Assembly (NCBI GenBank): GCA_045637775.1
Contig: JAZUAC010000044.1
Span: 1 to 26,276, forward strand
Length of the DNA stretch: 26,276 bases
Direction of reading: 5' to 3'
Source of the DNA: UMGS172 sp045637775
GTDB taxonomy: Bacteria; Bacillota; Clostridia; Oscillospirales; Acutalibacteraceae
Positions 6,220 to 14,834 of the stretch are shown in pieces. A program made the translations under genes and the position numbers. Each line of letters begins with the position of its first letter. The first letter of the stretch is position 1. The notes under the pieces were generated by a model. That model did no database searches. It was not told where the DNA came from and saw only the letters and a program-made list of their open reading frames with translations.

Positions 6220-7239
6220 TTAAAGTGTTTCTTCGGTGGTTGTATGTTCGGTCTCCCGGGTAAGCTCCTGAGCAGCTTGCGGGGCGAAATCAGTTGGCCG
6301 GGCAAAGTCGGCTTTCTGGGCAAGAACTGCTTTTTCGTCAAGCTTTCTCTTTCTTGATCTGAGAATTATGTATGCCGCAATCGAGCCAATCATTATTATA
6401 AAGCAGGTGCCGAGGGCTATCGTCAAGTTTGTCAACACGGAACCTACTGCCGAGTCTACAATTCCGCTGAGGAATGTAGGCATCTCTTCGGTTATTGCTT
6501 TTGTAAATCCGCTTGCAAGCACTAATGTAATGCACGACACAAGCGAGCCGACGATTCCTGTGTTAATGGCAATCCAAATAAATCCGTTAAAGTTTTTCTT
6601 TCTTAAAATATAGATAACTCCGAGGAATATAAGCTCTATCAGGCATACTGCCAAAACATAATACCACTGGGTTGCTTCATGTGCTGTTTTGGCTAATGTG
6701 CTGAAGGTTGAAGTGGATTCTTTTGTAGATTTGAACGATGAAACCGTTTCCTTAATCTCGCCGTCATTATCCTTAACAATCTGATCAATTCCGCGCTTTA
6801 CCTCATCGCGGTCAAGACGGTCGTCGCTTTTTTCTTCGATGATCGGGAAAATATCGTCAAAATGCTTATCAACGTACTTTTGTAAAAAATCGCCGTCAAC
6901 CTTATCAAGGTCGCTGTCCGGGTCCACAAGAATCTCGGTCAGATCGTCCGAAACATCTTCAAGCAGTTCGCCGACTTCTTCACTTTTCATGATCTCGTCG
7001 GCAGTTTTTTTGTCTATACCCATGTCTTCGACAATTTGATCGACTTTGTCCGACTCGCGCAAAACTTCAACATAGTCAACATTTTGTATTGCTGTTGTTA
7101 AGGTTTTGGGCGAAAGCAGGTCGGCCGCAGAATAACATATAGGCACCGCAAATGCCATCAACACAAATAAAATACTGAGTAGCACACTGCCAATGATACC
7201 GAGAGCGTTTAAGACTTTTGATTCGTTTGATTTTTGCAT
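6220..7239 (-). CDS. Membrane protein with acidic extracytoplasmic domain, unknown function
   Basis: This 339-residue protein is not a family I can name. It has an N-terminal helix (LGIIGSVLLSILFVLMAFAV). A helical, acidic domain of about 150 residues follows, including the Asp-rich DPDSDLDKVDGD. Three more membrane helices lie at about 190-300. The tail is charged and contains repeated short ADFA/TDFA motifs. The start is the ATG at 7239, 6 bases after GAGGGGG; a TTG further upstream would include that ribosome site in the protein and is rejected. A promoter is visible at 7272-7300. Confidence 0.75.
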   Translation of the reverse strand: MQKSNESKVLNALGIIGSVLLSILFVLMAFAVPICYSAADLLSPKTLTTAIQNVDYVEVLRESDKVDQIVEDMGIDKKTADEIMKSEEVGELLEDVSDDLTEILVDPDSDLDKVDGDFLQKYVDKHFDDIFPIIEEKSDDRLDRDEVKRGIDQIVKDNDGEIKETVSSFKSTKESTSTFSTLAKTAHEATQWYYVLAVCLIELIFLGVIYILRKKNFNGFIWIAINTGIVGSLVSCITLVLASGFTKAITEEMPTFLSGIVDSAVGSVLTNLTIALGTCFIIMIGSIAAYIILRSRKRKLDEKAVLAQKADFARPTDFAPQAAQELTRETEHTTTEETL

Positions 7240-7271
7240 TTTAATCCCCCTCAATTTTACCGATTGTGTTT

Positions 7272-7300
7272 ATTTTAGTATAAATGAGCAAGAAGCGCAA
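7272..7300 (-). promoter_or_regulatory. Promoter for the acidic-domain membrane protein
   Basis: On the minus strand TTGCGC (7295-7300) is followed after 17 bases by TAAAAT (7272-7277). Confidence 0.45.
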
Positions 7301-7325
7301 GCGTTAAATTGATTGCAAGCTTTTA

Positions 7326-8543
7326 TCACGGCTTGCGGATGGTGAAGGTGAGACCCATGGCAACCACGGCGATGGACAACAGCATGATAAACGGTGCGGT
7401 GTAGCTGCCGCTTGAAATAAGCAGGCTGTTGCTTGCCGTTGCGATGAACGATGCGAAAATGAGGTTGAAATTGATAATACTGTAATTGACCGCAAAGTGC
7501 TTTTGACCGTAGAAGCTTGAGGCAAATGCCGAGGTAACGGTGGGACACGAGCCATAGCTAACACCGACAAGGCAAAGACCTGCAATACACAAGGGCAGTG
7601 AGTTTATACCAACTGCAATCAGGGTTACGCCTGCCGCAACAATGGTCAAAACGCTTGCCGAAAGCATGGTTGTCTTGCGTCCCAAAGCGTCGTACACAAT
7701 GCCTGTGAGTACACGGCCAAAACCGTTGCAAACCGCCAGGACACCTACCAAGGTGGTGGCAAGGTCGGGACCTGCTTCGACCGAAACGGCAAGGTCACGC
7801 GCAAAGCTTATGACCGAGTTACCGACCGCCGTGATAAACGCAACGCAAACAAACGCACGCCAGAATGTGAAGGTTTTTATCATTTCAAGAGTGGTGAAAT
7901 CGCGCACCTCAAAATCTTCTTTGTTGGCCGACTTCTTAACCTTTGCCCGGGGCAAAACGGTGGTTTCGTCAGGTCGGCGGAGTATAAGTCCCGCAACTAT
8001 CTGAACCAGCGCAATAACAACGCCTATAACTATGTAGGTTTTGCTCCAACCAAAGCTTGCGTTGTTGAACAACGAATCGATAATATTACCAAGCAACAAG
8101 GTGCTCAATCCAAAGCCCATCATAAGGCATCCCGAACAGAGACCTTTTCGGTCGGGGAACCATAAGGTCACGGTGGAAACCACAACATTATAACAAATGC
8201 CGATACCCATACCTGCCAAAACCGCATAGGTCACAAACAAAAGATACAGACCGTTGGCATTAAGGAATCCCGTTGAAACAAAGCCCGCACCCGTGAACAC
8301 ACCTGCTATAATAAGTGCGATTTTCGGACCTGTTTTTTTGCAGATAAGACTGCCGAAAAACGCACCCAGACAGAAAAAGCACATGGTAAGCGTGAAGTTG
8401 AGTGCAAGTGCCGAATCGCTCCAACTGAATTCTTCTTTAAAAGGTATTTTCAAAATTGACCAAGCGTACAAAACACCCGAAAACAACATGGTGAAAACGC
8501 CCGCCATAAGATATATCCATCTTTTTGTAATACTGTTTGTCAT
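7326..8543 (-). CDS. MFS transporter, OxlT-like
   Basis: This is a 405-residue major facilitator with about 12 hydrophobic helices. It resembles the oxalate/formate antiporter (OxlT) group of organic-anion carriers: an N-terminal helix with VLYAWSILKIPF, the GICYNVVVSTVTLWFPDRKGL region after helix 4, and GRVLTGIVYDALGRK between helices 8 and 9. Direction and substrate cannot be read from sequence; a small carboxylate is likely. AGAGG lies 6 bases before the ATG. It is the last gene of a VanZ-like, GNAT, MFS run, 22 bases after the GNAT stop. Confidence 0.85.
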   Translation of the reverse strand: MTNSITKRWIYLMAGVFTMLFSGVLYAWSILKIPFKEEFSWSDSALALNFTLTMCFFCLGAFFGSLICKKTGPKIALIIAGVFTGAGFVSTGFLNANGLYLLFVTYAVLAGMGIGICYNVVVSTVTLWFPDRKGLCSGCLMMGFGLSTLLLGNIIDSLFNNASFGWSKTYIVIGVVIALVQIVAGLILRRPDETTVLPRAKVKKSANKEDFEVRDFTTLEMIKTFTFWRAFVCVAFITAVGNSVISFARDLAVSVEAGPDLATTLVGVLAVCNGFGRVLTGIVYDALGRKTTMLSASVLTIVAAGVTLIAVGINSLPLCIAGLCLVGVSYGSCPTVTSAFASSFYGQKHFAVNYSIINFNLIFASFIATASNSLLISSGSYTAPFIMLLSIAVVAMGLTFTIRKP

Positions 8544-8565
8544 AACTAACCTCTGTTCTTACATT

Positions 8566-9000
8566 TTATACATCCCGAACCATTTGTCCGTATGGTAGGT
8601 CTTTGAAGCCTTTTTTTAGGTAAAGACCTATCGCTTTTTCATTCTCGGGTTCAATTTCAAGACGGTATCGCTTGGCAGGCCGGTTTTTGAAAAGCCAATC
8701 GAAAAACTCTTTTCCCAATCCCTTGCCTTGAAATTCGGGTAAAATAAACAATTCCTCTATCCAAACCGCAAGACCACCCGCCTCCTGCGAGAAGGTTTTG
8801 GCAATGAGGGCATAGCCTGCCGTTTTGCCGTCGGATTCAATCATAAAACCTTCGGCATAAAGGTCGGAACGCATAAGCTCTTGAAAGGTTGCCTCAAAAT
8901 TTTCATTGGGGATGGGTGACAACACCGCGTCGGTAGAATAAAACTGCTTGGCAAGCCCTATGAATATGTCTTTATCCGAAAATTCAACCTTGCGTATCAT
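8566..9000 (-). CDS. GNAT-family N-acetyltransferase
   Basis: This 144-residue protein has the GNAT fold signature. VWIEELFILPEF precedes the acetyl-CoA pyrophosphate loop QGKGLG at residues 91-96. Motif B is seen as IEPENEKAIGLYLKKGF at about 116-132. The substrate is unknown; small amines, antibiotics and protein termini are all possible. Its ATG overlaps the stop codon of the VanZ-like gene (ATGA), which suggests translational coupling. Confidence 0.88.
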   Translation of the reverse strand: MIRKVEFSDKDIFIGLAKQFYSTDAVLSPIPNENFEATFQELMRSDLYAEGFMIESDGKTAGYALIAKTFSQEAGGLAVWIEELFILPEFQGKGLGKEFFDWLFKNRPAKRYRLEIEPENEKAIGLYLKKGFKDLPYGQMVRDV

Positions 9001-9497
9001 TGGTTTTTAGCCTTCTTTCTTGCCCTTTTGCGGGATATAAACCACGCCAAAAAACAGAATATTGCCGTTCCCGTTATACCGCCCGCAGTATCAATCAAGA
9101 CATCCAAAGCACGGCAGGCACGGTCGGGCACAAAATACTGATGAATCTCATCACTTATGGCATAAACAAAGCAAATCGCACACGGAAGCAAGAACTTTAC
9201 GGCTCTGCTCAAGTTATATGTTCTTAAAGCATTGGCTGACAGAACGCCCAACACAGCATACTCGGAAAAATGCGCCGTTTTACGCACAACCAACTGCCAG
9301 GAGGTGATTATCTCAGTCTTTTGGTCGACAGAGAGGTTTTCGTAATCGGGGTTGAAAATTTTGGCGATAAACTCGATGATATTACCGCTTGTGGAGCCCG
9401 AGGTGTCGCCGTTTTGTGCCGAAAATATGAAAATCACAGCCATCCAAACCGCAACAGCAACCGCTGACAAGGTTCGATTGATATAAATCTTTTTCAT
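8997..9497 (-). CDS. VanZ-like membrane protein
   Basis: This 166-residue protein has about four membrane helices and the VanZ family marks: W-x-VIFIFSAQ in helix 1, RKTAHFSEYAVLG before helix 2, and the conserved DEIHQYFVPDRACRALDVL with GGITG near the C-terminus. VanZ itself gives low teicoplanin resistance, but most genomic homologues have no proven function. The ATG at 9497 is chosen because GGGGG lies 8 bases upstream; longer starts would read through it. A promoter is visible at 9529-9557. It is the first gene of a three-gene operon. Confidence 0.85.
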   Translation of the reverse strand: MKKIYINRTLSAVAVAVWMAVIFIFSAQNGDTSGSTSGNIIEFIAKIFNPDYENLSVDQKTEIITSWQLVVRKTAHFSEYAVLGVLSANALRTYNLSRAVKFLLPCAICFVYAISDEIHQYFVPDRACRALDVLIDTAGGITGTAIFCFLAWFISRKRARKKAKNQ

Positions 9498-9528
9498 ACA
9501 CGACACCCCCTTTTTCATATTCGGCTTA

Positions 9529-9557
9529 ATTCTAACACAAAACATCCCAAATTACAA
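9529..9557 (-). promoter_or_regulatory. Promoter of the VanZ-like/GNAT/MFS operon
   Basis: On the minus strand TTGTAA (9552-9557) is followed after 17 bases by TAGAAT (9529-9534), 31 bases before the start codon. Confidence 0.5.
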
Positions 9558-9608
9558 CCATTACCTTTTACTGTATAACGCTCAACAAACCTGACCAAAA
9601 TAGGTTTG

Positions 9609-9710
9609 GTGATTGATTTGAAAAAGTTGGCATTTTTTGCTTTATCGTTAGGTGCAGGTTTGTTGCTTTTCGGCGTTGTGACGGTGGTTTTTGTGGCTTT
9701 CTTTTTGTGA
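9609..9710 (+). CDS. Possible 33-residue single-pass membrane peptide
   Basis: A GTG-started frame encodes MIDLKK and then a continuous hydrophobic stretch (LAFFALSLGAGLLLFGVVTV and onward) ending FFL. The layout, a short basic head and one helix, is typical of small membrane proteins. The ribosome site is weak and no promoter is clear, so it may be chance. The rest of the 9498-9847 gap holds two divergent promoters. Confidence 0.25.
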   Translation: MIDLKKLAFFALSLGAGLLLFGVVTVVFVAFFL

Positions 9711-9777
9711 GAGCTTGAAATACACCGAATTTCGACAAAGGTTTTAGAAAATTTGTGCTAAATTTTAAAATAATATG

Positions 9778-9806
9778 ATGACATAATCGTAACGATGGTG
9801 TATAAT
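9778..9806 (+). promoter_or_regulatory. Promoter of the transglutaminase-like lipoprotein gene
   Basis: ATGACA (9778-9783), 17 bases, TATAAT (9801-9806), about 40 bases before the TTG start. Confidence 0.55.
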
Positions 9807-9847
9807 TATATGAAACAACTTGAATTTTGAAAAATGAGGTAGGAAGA

Positions 9848-11086
9848 TTGAAGAAGTTATTTGCGTTGCTTTTGCTGTTTGCAATTTTAACGACAGGTTG
9901 CGCATCACCAAATAAATATCGCGATGTGAATGATGACGATGATAATTCGGTCGAGGTTACAGAAGAAGAACTATCGGGGACGTTCGACATTTATGCCTCC
10001 GATAAGTTCCAAGCAGTTGACAGCATGGGCAGAGCACAGTACCGTCAACTGAACGACGGGCAAAAAACGGTATATAAAAAGCTTGACAATGCCGTTAACA
10101 ATATGACAACAGGATACATAAAGCTTGGCAACATTGAAGAACACGATCTTGAAGCGGCGTATTATGCTTTAAGATGCGATCGCCCCGAATATTTTTGGGT
10201 GCCTTCGTCATATACAATACGCACAAGCACCGACAGCATGGAAATATGCTTTGCGAAGAATGACAACGATTGGCTTTATACCAAGTCGCAACGTCGGGAG
10301 ATTGAAGACGATATCCGTGAAGAGCTGTCCGATTTTATTGAAGTGTTGGATGAGGATATGTCGGAGTATGAGCTTGAACTGGCAATACATGACTATCTCG
10401 CAGAAAAAACAGTTTACGACCACGACGCATTACTTGACTCGGATAAGTATAATTACGCATGGACTATTGTAGGCGCTTTCAAAAAAGGAAAAGCCGTCTG
10501 CGAGGGATATTCTCGAGCCATGCAGTTGATGTGCTATGCCGTTGGAATAGAGTGTACATTGATTACCGGTGTGACAAGTGAACTGCACATGTGGAACCTT
10601 GTTAAAATCGATGGAGAGTGGTATCATGTTGACCTTACCGCAAACGATGCCGATTCGGGCACGTATCATTTCTTCTTTAATGTTACTACCGAGTATATGT
10701 TGAAGGGCAGGGAAATTGACTCCAAGATTTCGACCGACAGTGATAAGTTGTTGACCGTCGACCGATATAATTTGTTTGTGCCGAAATGCACCGAAACCGA
10801 AAACAATTATCATATTGTGAATTCGTCATATATCGCCTCTATGTCGCATGCCGAGTCCACCATTGTCAGCCAAATATGCCAAGCAGTGAGAAACGGTAAA
10901 AAATCGGTAGAGATTTCAGTCTCGGAAGAAATTGACTTTGTTTTTGGAGAAGATGATGTGAACAAAAGATTCAATCTTGAACGTTGTATTTCGGCGGCAA
11001 ATGCCGAGCTTTCAAGCTCACAGCAGTTGCGCAGTTATGCCTATGGCGGTGTCTACGGCGCTTTGGGATTTGTGATCTCTTGGTAA
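9848..11086 (+). CDS. Transglutaminase-like domain lipoprotein
   Basis: This is a 412-residue surface lipoprotein. The signal peptide is basic KK, a hydrophobic core LFALLLLFAI and the lipobox LTTGC, so Cys18 would be lipidated. An acidic linker follows (DVNDDDDN). The transglutaminase/protease-like core carries the Cys-His-Asp triad: C218 in GKAVCEGYS, H247 in ELHMWNLV and D262 in WYHVDLT. Such domains act as cysteine proteases or cross-linking/peptide-cleaving enzymes at the cell wall; the true activity is unknown. The start is a TTG at 9848, 8 bases after GAGG; the next upstream in-frame TTG lacks a ribosome site. An ABC exporter-like gene follows 100 bases later, and a functional link is possible but unproven. 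Confidence 0.85.
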   Translation: MKKLFALLLLFAILTTGCASPNKYRDVNDDDDNSVEVTEEELSGTFDIYASDKFQAVDSMGRAQYRQLNDGQKTVYKKLDNAVNNMTTGYIKLGNIEEHDLEAAYYALRCDRPEYFWVPSSYTIRTSTDSMEICFAKNDNDWLYTKSQRREIEDDIREELSDFIEVLDEDMSEYELELAIHDYLAEKTVYDHDALLDSDKYNYAWTIVGAFKKGKAVCEGYSRAMQLMCYAVGIECTLITGVTSELHMWNLVKIDGEWYHVDLTANDADSGTYHFFFNVTTEYMLKGREIDSKISTDSDKLLTVDRYNLFVPKCTETENNYHIVNSSYIASMSHAESTIVSQICQAVRNGKKSVEISVSEEIDFVFGEDDVNKRFNLERCISAANAELSSSQQLRSYAYGGVYGALGFVISW

Positions 11087-11109
11087 TTTTTTCACAAAAA
11101 TTTCGCATT

Positions 11110-11141
11110 GTAACAATTTGGTAACATTTGTGTGTTAGAAT
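11110..11141 (+). promoter_or_regulatory. GTAACA direct repeats before a -10 box
   Basis: GTAACA occurs at 11110-11115 and again at 11121-11126, one helical turn (11 bases) apart, followed by a TAGAAT -10 candidate at 11136-11141. No good -35 is present. That pattern fits an activator such as an OmpR-type response regulator binding at the promoter (inference). Confidence 0.35.
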
Positions 11142-11185
11142 AACTATCTGTTAAATTAAAATCAGTATTGAAAGGAGTATTTATA

Positions 11186-14100
11186 ATGCTCAAGCTGGTT
11201 AATATAACCAAAACCTACGAGGTTGGCGACAGCGATGCTGTAATGGCGTTGCAGGGCGTTGACATCGAATTCCGCAGGAGCGAATTTGTCTCAATTCTCG
11301 GTCAGTCGGGATGCGGAAAAACCACATTGCTTAATATTGTCGGAGGTCTCGACCGCTACACTGACGGTGATCTTATTATCGACGGACGTTCTACCAAAGA
11401 GTATAATGACCACGATTGGGACACCTACCGCAACCACTCTATCGGCTTTGTTTTTCAGAGCTATAACCTTATTCCTCACCAAACGGTTCTCTCCAATGTT
11501 GAGTTGGCTTTGACTCTTTCGGGCGTTTCCAAATCCGAGCGCAGAAAGAGAGCGATTGCCGCCTTGGAAAAGGTTGGCTTAGGTGACCAGCTTAACAAAA
11601 AGCCTAACCAGATGTCGGGTGGTCAGATGCAGCGTGTTGCTATTGCGCGTGCACTTATAAACGACCCTGAAATACTGCTTGCCGATGAGCCGACCGGTGC
11701 TTTGGACTCCGAGACCTCGGTTCAGATCATGGAGCTACTCAAAGAGGTTGCCAACGACCGTCTGGTTATCATGGTAACCCATAACCCCGACCTTGCCGAG
11801 GAGTATTCCACCCGTATCATCCGCCTGCTTGACGGTAAAGTGGTGGGCGACAGTAATCCTTATGACTCGGCTGCCGAGGGTGCTTCGTCGACGAAGGAAG
11901 AGACTGCCAAAGAAAGAAAAGAAAAGCTTAAAAAGCACCGCAAGGCAGGCACCTCAATGTCGTTCTTGACTGCATTGAGCCTCAGTCTTAATAATCTCAT
12001 GACCAAAAAAGGTCGTACCTTTATGACAGCGTTTGCAGGCAGTATCGGTATCATCGGCATTGCGCTGATACTTTCGCTGTCGGCAGGTTTCCAGGCATAT
12101 ATTGACAAGGTGCAGGAGGATACACTTTCCTCATATCCTATCACAATTAACGCCGAGGAAATGGATATGTCGGCGTTGTTTGAAACCATGACAGATAACC
12201 AGCAGGAGCGTGAAAACCGCGAAAAGGATAAGGTTTATCCCAACACCGATATGTATGACATGATGAATGCCATGTTCAATTCGGAGGCCAAGCAGAATGA
12301 CCTTAAAGCGTTAAAGGCTTGGATAGACAGCGGCAAAAGCGGCATTCAAAATCATGCCAGCGCCATTCAGTATGGCTATAACTCTCCCTTGCAGGTTTAT
12401 GTAGACACCTGGCAGAACAAAGATATCATTCCCGAAGCCTCGAAGGGTACTATTCTCCATGCCAATGATTTTGCCTCGCTTTTTGCCGGCGCGGCTGAAA
12501 TGAGCGGCATGAATAACGAAGGTTCTTCAAACGGCGGAATGATGTCTATGATGTCATCGACCAACTCGATCAAAATTTTCAGCGAAATGATTTCGGGTCA
12601 GAACGGTGAGACCATAAACGACCTTATTTATGAGCAGTACGAGTTGCTTGACGATAAGAAGATGCATTGGCCCACTAACAAGAACCAGGTTTTGTTGGTT
12701 GTTAATGAGTATAACGAGATTTCCGAAACCTTCCTTTATTCTTTGGGACTTTTGGACCGCAACGGATTGTTGGATATAATTGGAAGAGTAATGTCGGGTG
12801 AAAAGATCGAAGAAAACATTGATATTACCAGTAATTGGACTTATGATGACCTTGTTGGTATGACGTTTAAGCTTATTCTTCCCACCGACAGGTTTATCAA
12901 CCAAAACGGGGTATATATGGATATGAGCACTAACGTTGCTCACATGCAAAATGTTTTGCGTGAGGCCGAAGAAATTGAGGTTGTAGGTATTATCCGTCCT
13001 AAGGAGGATGCAGTAGCAACCGCACTTCAAAATACGGCAGTTGCTTATACCCGCGAGCTGACCGATTGGTATCTTAACGAGATTGCGAACTCCGATATGG
13101 TCAAGGCACAGCTTGCTAATCCGCAGATTGATATTTTCAAAAACCTTCCCTTCTTGACCAAGGTGCTCGATAAGCCTGTGGATAAGGCAGATGATTTTGT
13201 TGATTGGATCAAAGGTGACACTGTTGATGCCGCAAGCAAAGCAAAAGCATTGGAGTATATTCTCCGGGCACCGACCGAGGCCGAAATCAAAGAGAAGGTA
13301 GGGCAATTGATGCCCAATTATCCCGACAGAGCGGCCAAGGAACAGCTCATTATTGAGTATAATAGAAACCATCTTTTGCAAATGATGGTTCAAAGCGGTA
13401 GGCCGCAGGAAGAAATATCCGACGAGTATATTCGTGAGCAGATTAAGCTGGATGAGAAGGACGATGCAGGACTGCTCGAAGCGTTCATGACCGCCGTATC
13501 CGATAAAGCAAAGAACGAGATCATAGCTGAAAATGAAAAACGCCTTACCGAAAAGACCGACAGTGAAAAGGTTGACGAGTTGAAGGCTATAATAGCTAAA
13601 TGCAACGGTGATGTTACCGCACTTGCCGCTTTGTATGACGTTACGGTTGATGCAAGATATTCAAAAACCAACCTGAAAGAGACACTTAAGAAAATGGGCT
13701 ACGCCGACAAGGATGATCCCGCTTATGTTAACATCTATGCCTCAAGCTTTGAGAACAAGGATAAGATTGCCGCGATCATTTCAGATTATAACAAAGGCAA
13801 ACCCGAGGAAGAGCAGATAACCTATACAGATTATCTTGGAATCATGATGTCCTCTATAAGCACTATTATTGATATCATTTCTTATGTGCTTATTGCATTC
13901 GTTTCTATTTCGTTGATCGTTTCCTCTATCATGATAGGCATTATCACCTATATCTCGGTTCTCGAAAGAACCAAGGAAATTGGAATCTTGCGTTCGATCG
14001 GTGCTTCCAAGAAGGATATTTCACGCGTATTCAACGCTGAGACGCTGATAGTGGGATTTGTTTCGGGTATGCTGGGTATACTGGTCACAGTATTGCTCAA

Positions 14101-14278
14101 TATCCCGATAAGCCTGATTATCGAACATTTTGCTGATATTTCGGGTCTTGCATCCTTGCCGTTTGGTGGCGGTGTAATACTTGTCGCCATCAGCATGGTG
14201 CTGACCGTTATCGCAGGACTTATTCCTGCACGTGTTGCAGCTAAGAAGGACCCCGTTGTGGCATTGCGTACCGAATAA
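11186..14278 (+). CDS. ABC transporter ATPase-permease fusion, MacB/FtsX type
   Basis: This is a 1030-residue fusion. Residues 1-230 are the ATPase: Walker A GQSGCGKT (39-46), signature MSGGQ (143-147), Walker B ILLADE (163-168) and the H-loop His199. After a charged linker comes helix 1 (about 270-300). A large extracytoplasmic region of more than 500 residues follows, then three helices near the C-terminus and the FtsX-type motif ERTKEIGILRSIGASKKDI. This is the MacB-like mechanotransmission architecture, used to extract or export lipoproteins, peptides or antibiotics rather than import nutrients. The ATG at 11186 is chosen because AAAGGAG lies 8 bases upstream. A strong terminator follows. 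The preceding lipoprotein could be a partner. Confidence 0.9.
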   Translation: MLKLVNITKTYEVGDSDAVMALQGVDIEFRRSEFVSILGQSGCGKTTLLNIVGGLDRYTDGDLIIDGRSTKEYNDHDWDTYRNHSIGFVFQSYNLIPHQTVLSNVELALTLSGVSKSERRKRAIAALEKVGLGDQLNKKPNQMSGGQMQRVAIARALINDPEILLADEPTGALDSETSVQIMELLKEVANDRLVIMVTHNPDLAEEYSTRIIRLLDGKVVGDSNPYDSAAEGASSTKEETAKERKEKLKKHRKAGTSMSFLTALSLSLNNLMTKKGRTFMTAFAGSIGIIGIALILSLSAGFQAYIDKVQEDTLSSYPITINAEEMDMSALFETMTDNQQERENREKDKVYPNTDMYDMMNAMFNSEAKQNDLKALKAWIDSGKSGIQNHASAIQYGYNSPLQVYVDTWQNKDIIPEASKGTILHANDFASLFAGAAEMSGMNNEGSSNGGMMSMMSSTNSIKIFSEMISGQNGETINDLIYEQYELLDDKKMHWPTNKNQVLLVVNEYNEISETFLYSLGLLDRNGLLDIIGRVMSGEKIEENIDITSNWTYDDLVGMTFKLILPTDRFINQNGVYMDMSTNVAHMQNVLREAEEIEVVGIIRPKEDAVATALQNTAVAYTRELTDWYLNEIANSDMVKAQLANPQIDIFKNLPFLTKVLDKPVDKADDFVDWIKGDTVDAASKAKALEYILRAPTEAEIKEKVGQLMPNYPDRAAKEQLIIEYNRNHLLQMMVQSGRPQEEISDEYIREQIKLDEKDDAGLLEAFMTAVSDKAKNEIIAENEKRLTEKTDSEKVDELKAIIAKCNGDVTALAALYDVTVDARYSKTNLKETLKKMGYADKDDPAYVNIYASSFENKDKIAAIISDYNKGKPEEEQITYTDYLGIMMSSISTIIDIISYVLIAFVSISLIVSSIMIGIITYISVLERTKEIGILRSIGASKKDISRVFNAETLIVGFVSGMLGILVTVLLNIPISLIIEHFADISGLASLPFGGGVILVAISMVLTVIAGLIPARVAAKKDPVVALRTE

Positions 14279-14294
14279 TTTTAAATTTTAAACA

Positions 14295-14326
14295 AAAAAG
14301 CACGAAGGCTTGCCTTCGTGCTTTTT
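14295..14326. terminator. Bidirectional terminator hairpin
   Basis: AAAAAGCACGAAGG (14295-14308) pairs perfectly with CCTTCGTGCTTTTT (14313-14326) around a 4-base loop. It lies between the ABC gene and the convergent DUF1653 gene. Confidence 0.9.
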
Positions 14327-14343
14327 GTTGATGTGCAGTTGTA

Positions 14344-14562
14344 CTACTTCTCACCGATATATTCAAACCGTTTAAAGGTCTTGCCGTCACGGGTGATTTC
14401 TTCGTTCCACATTTCGGCAGGTCGCACCCACAGACCACCGTCACCGTAAAGCGCCTTGTAAACAACCATCGGTTCAAGCGTTTCGCTATGTTGAGCAATG
14501 CCGATAACCTCATAATTCTTACCCTTAAAATGGCGGTATTTACCAAGCTTTATCTCGTTCAT
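14344..14562 (-). CDS. DUF1653 domain protein
   Basis: This 72-residue protein matches the DUF1653 pattern: GKYRHFKGKNYEVIG, then AQHSETLEPMVVYKALYG and DGGLWVRPAEMW. The family is widespread in bacteria and has no established function. AAGGAG lies 7 bases before the ATG. A hairpin repeat sits directly upstream of the ribosome site, in the likely leader. Confidence 0.88.
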   Translation of the reverse strand: MNEIKLGKYRHFKGKNYEVIGIAQHSETLEPMVVYKALYGDGGLWVRPAEMWNEEITRDGKTFKRFEYIGEK

Positions 14563-14575
14563 AATAATTCTCCTT

Positions 14576-14772
14576 TACGGACCGCCGAGGACGTCGGTCC
14601 CTACAAACAAATCTAATAGTATGTAAATGTAGGGCAGGGATTTATCCCTGCCGATTTATGTTGCGGCTAACCGTAGGGGCGAACTGTGTTCGCCCGATTC
14701 TCTCCCTCCGCCTTTTTGCTTCGCAAAAATTCACCCGCTTACGGCGGCGGTCCCCTCTGTCACGAGGGAGGT
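14576..14772. repeat. Cluster of four intergenic hairpin repeats
   Basis: Four palindromes lie in tandem. GGACCG/CGGTCC flanked by CTACA is at about 14576-14605. GGCAGGGAT/ATCCCTGCC after GTA is at about 14630-14653. GGGCGAAC/GTTCGCCC after GTAGG is at 14674-14695. A composite at 14703-14770 has outer arms CTCCCTC/GAGGGAG and an inner TTTTTGC/GCAAAAA hairpin. No gene was found between 14563 and 14834. Confidence 0.75.
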
Positions 14773-14834
14773 GATGTTGGTTCCTGCGGGGTGATGATTA
14801 CTTTCGGAATGGAAAACCGTTTATTACGGTGTGC

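Noticed and set aside
14563..14834. CRISPR array
   Set aside because: The repeats are palindromes of different sequence and spacing, with no identical repeat-spacer pattern.
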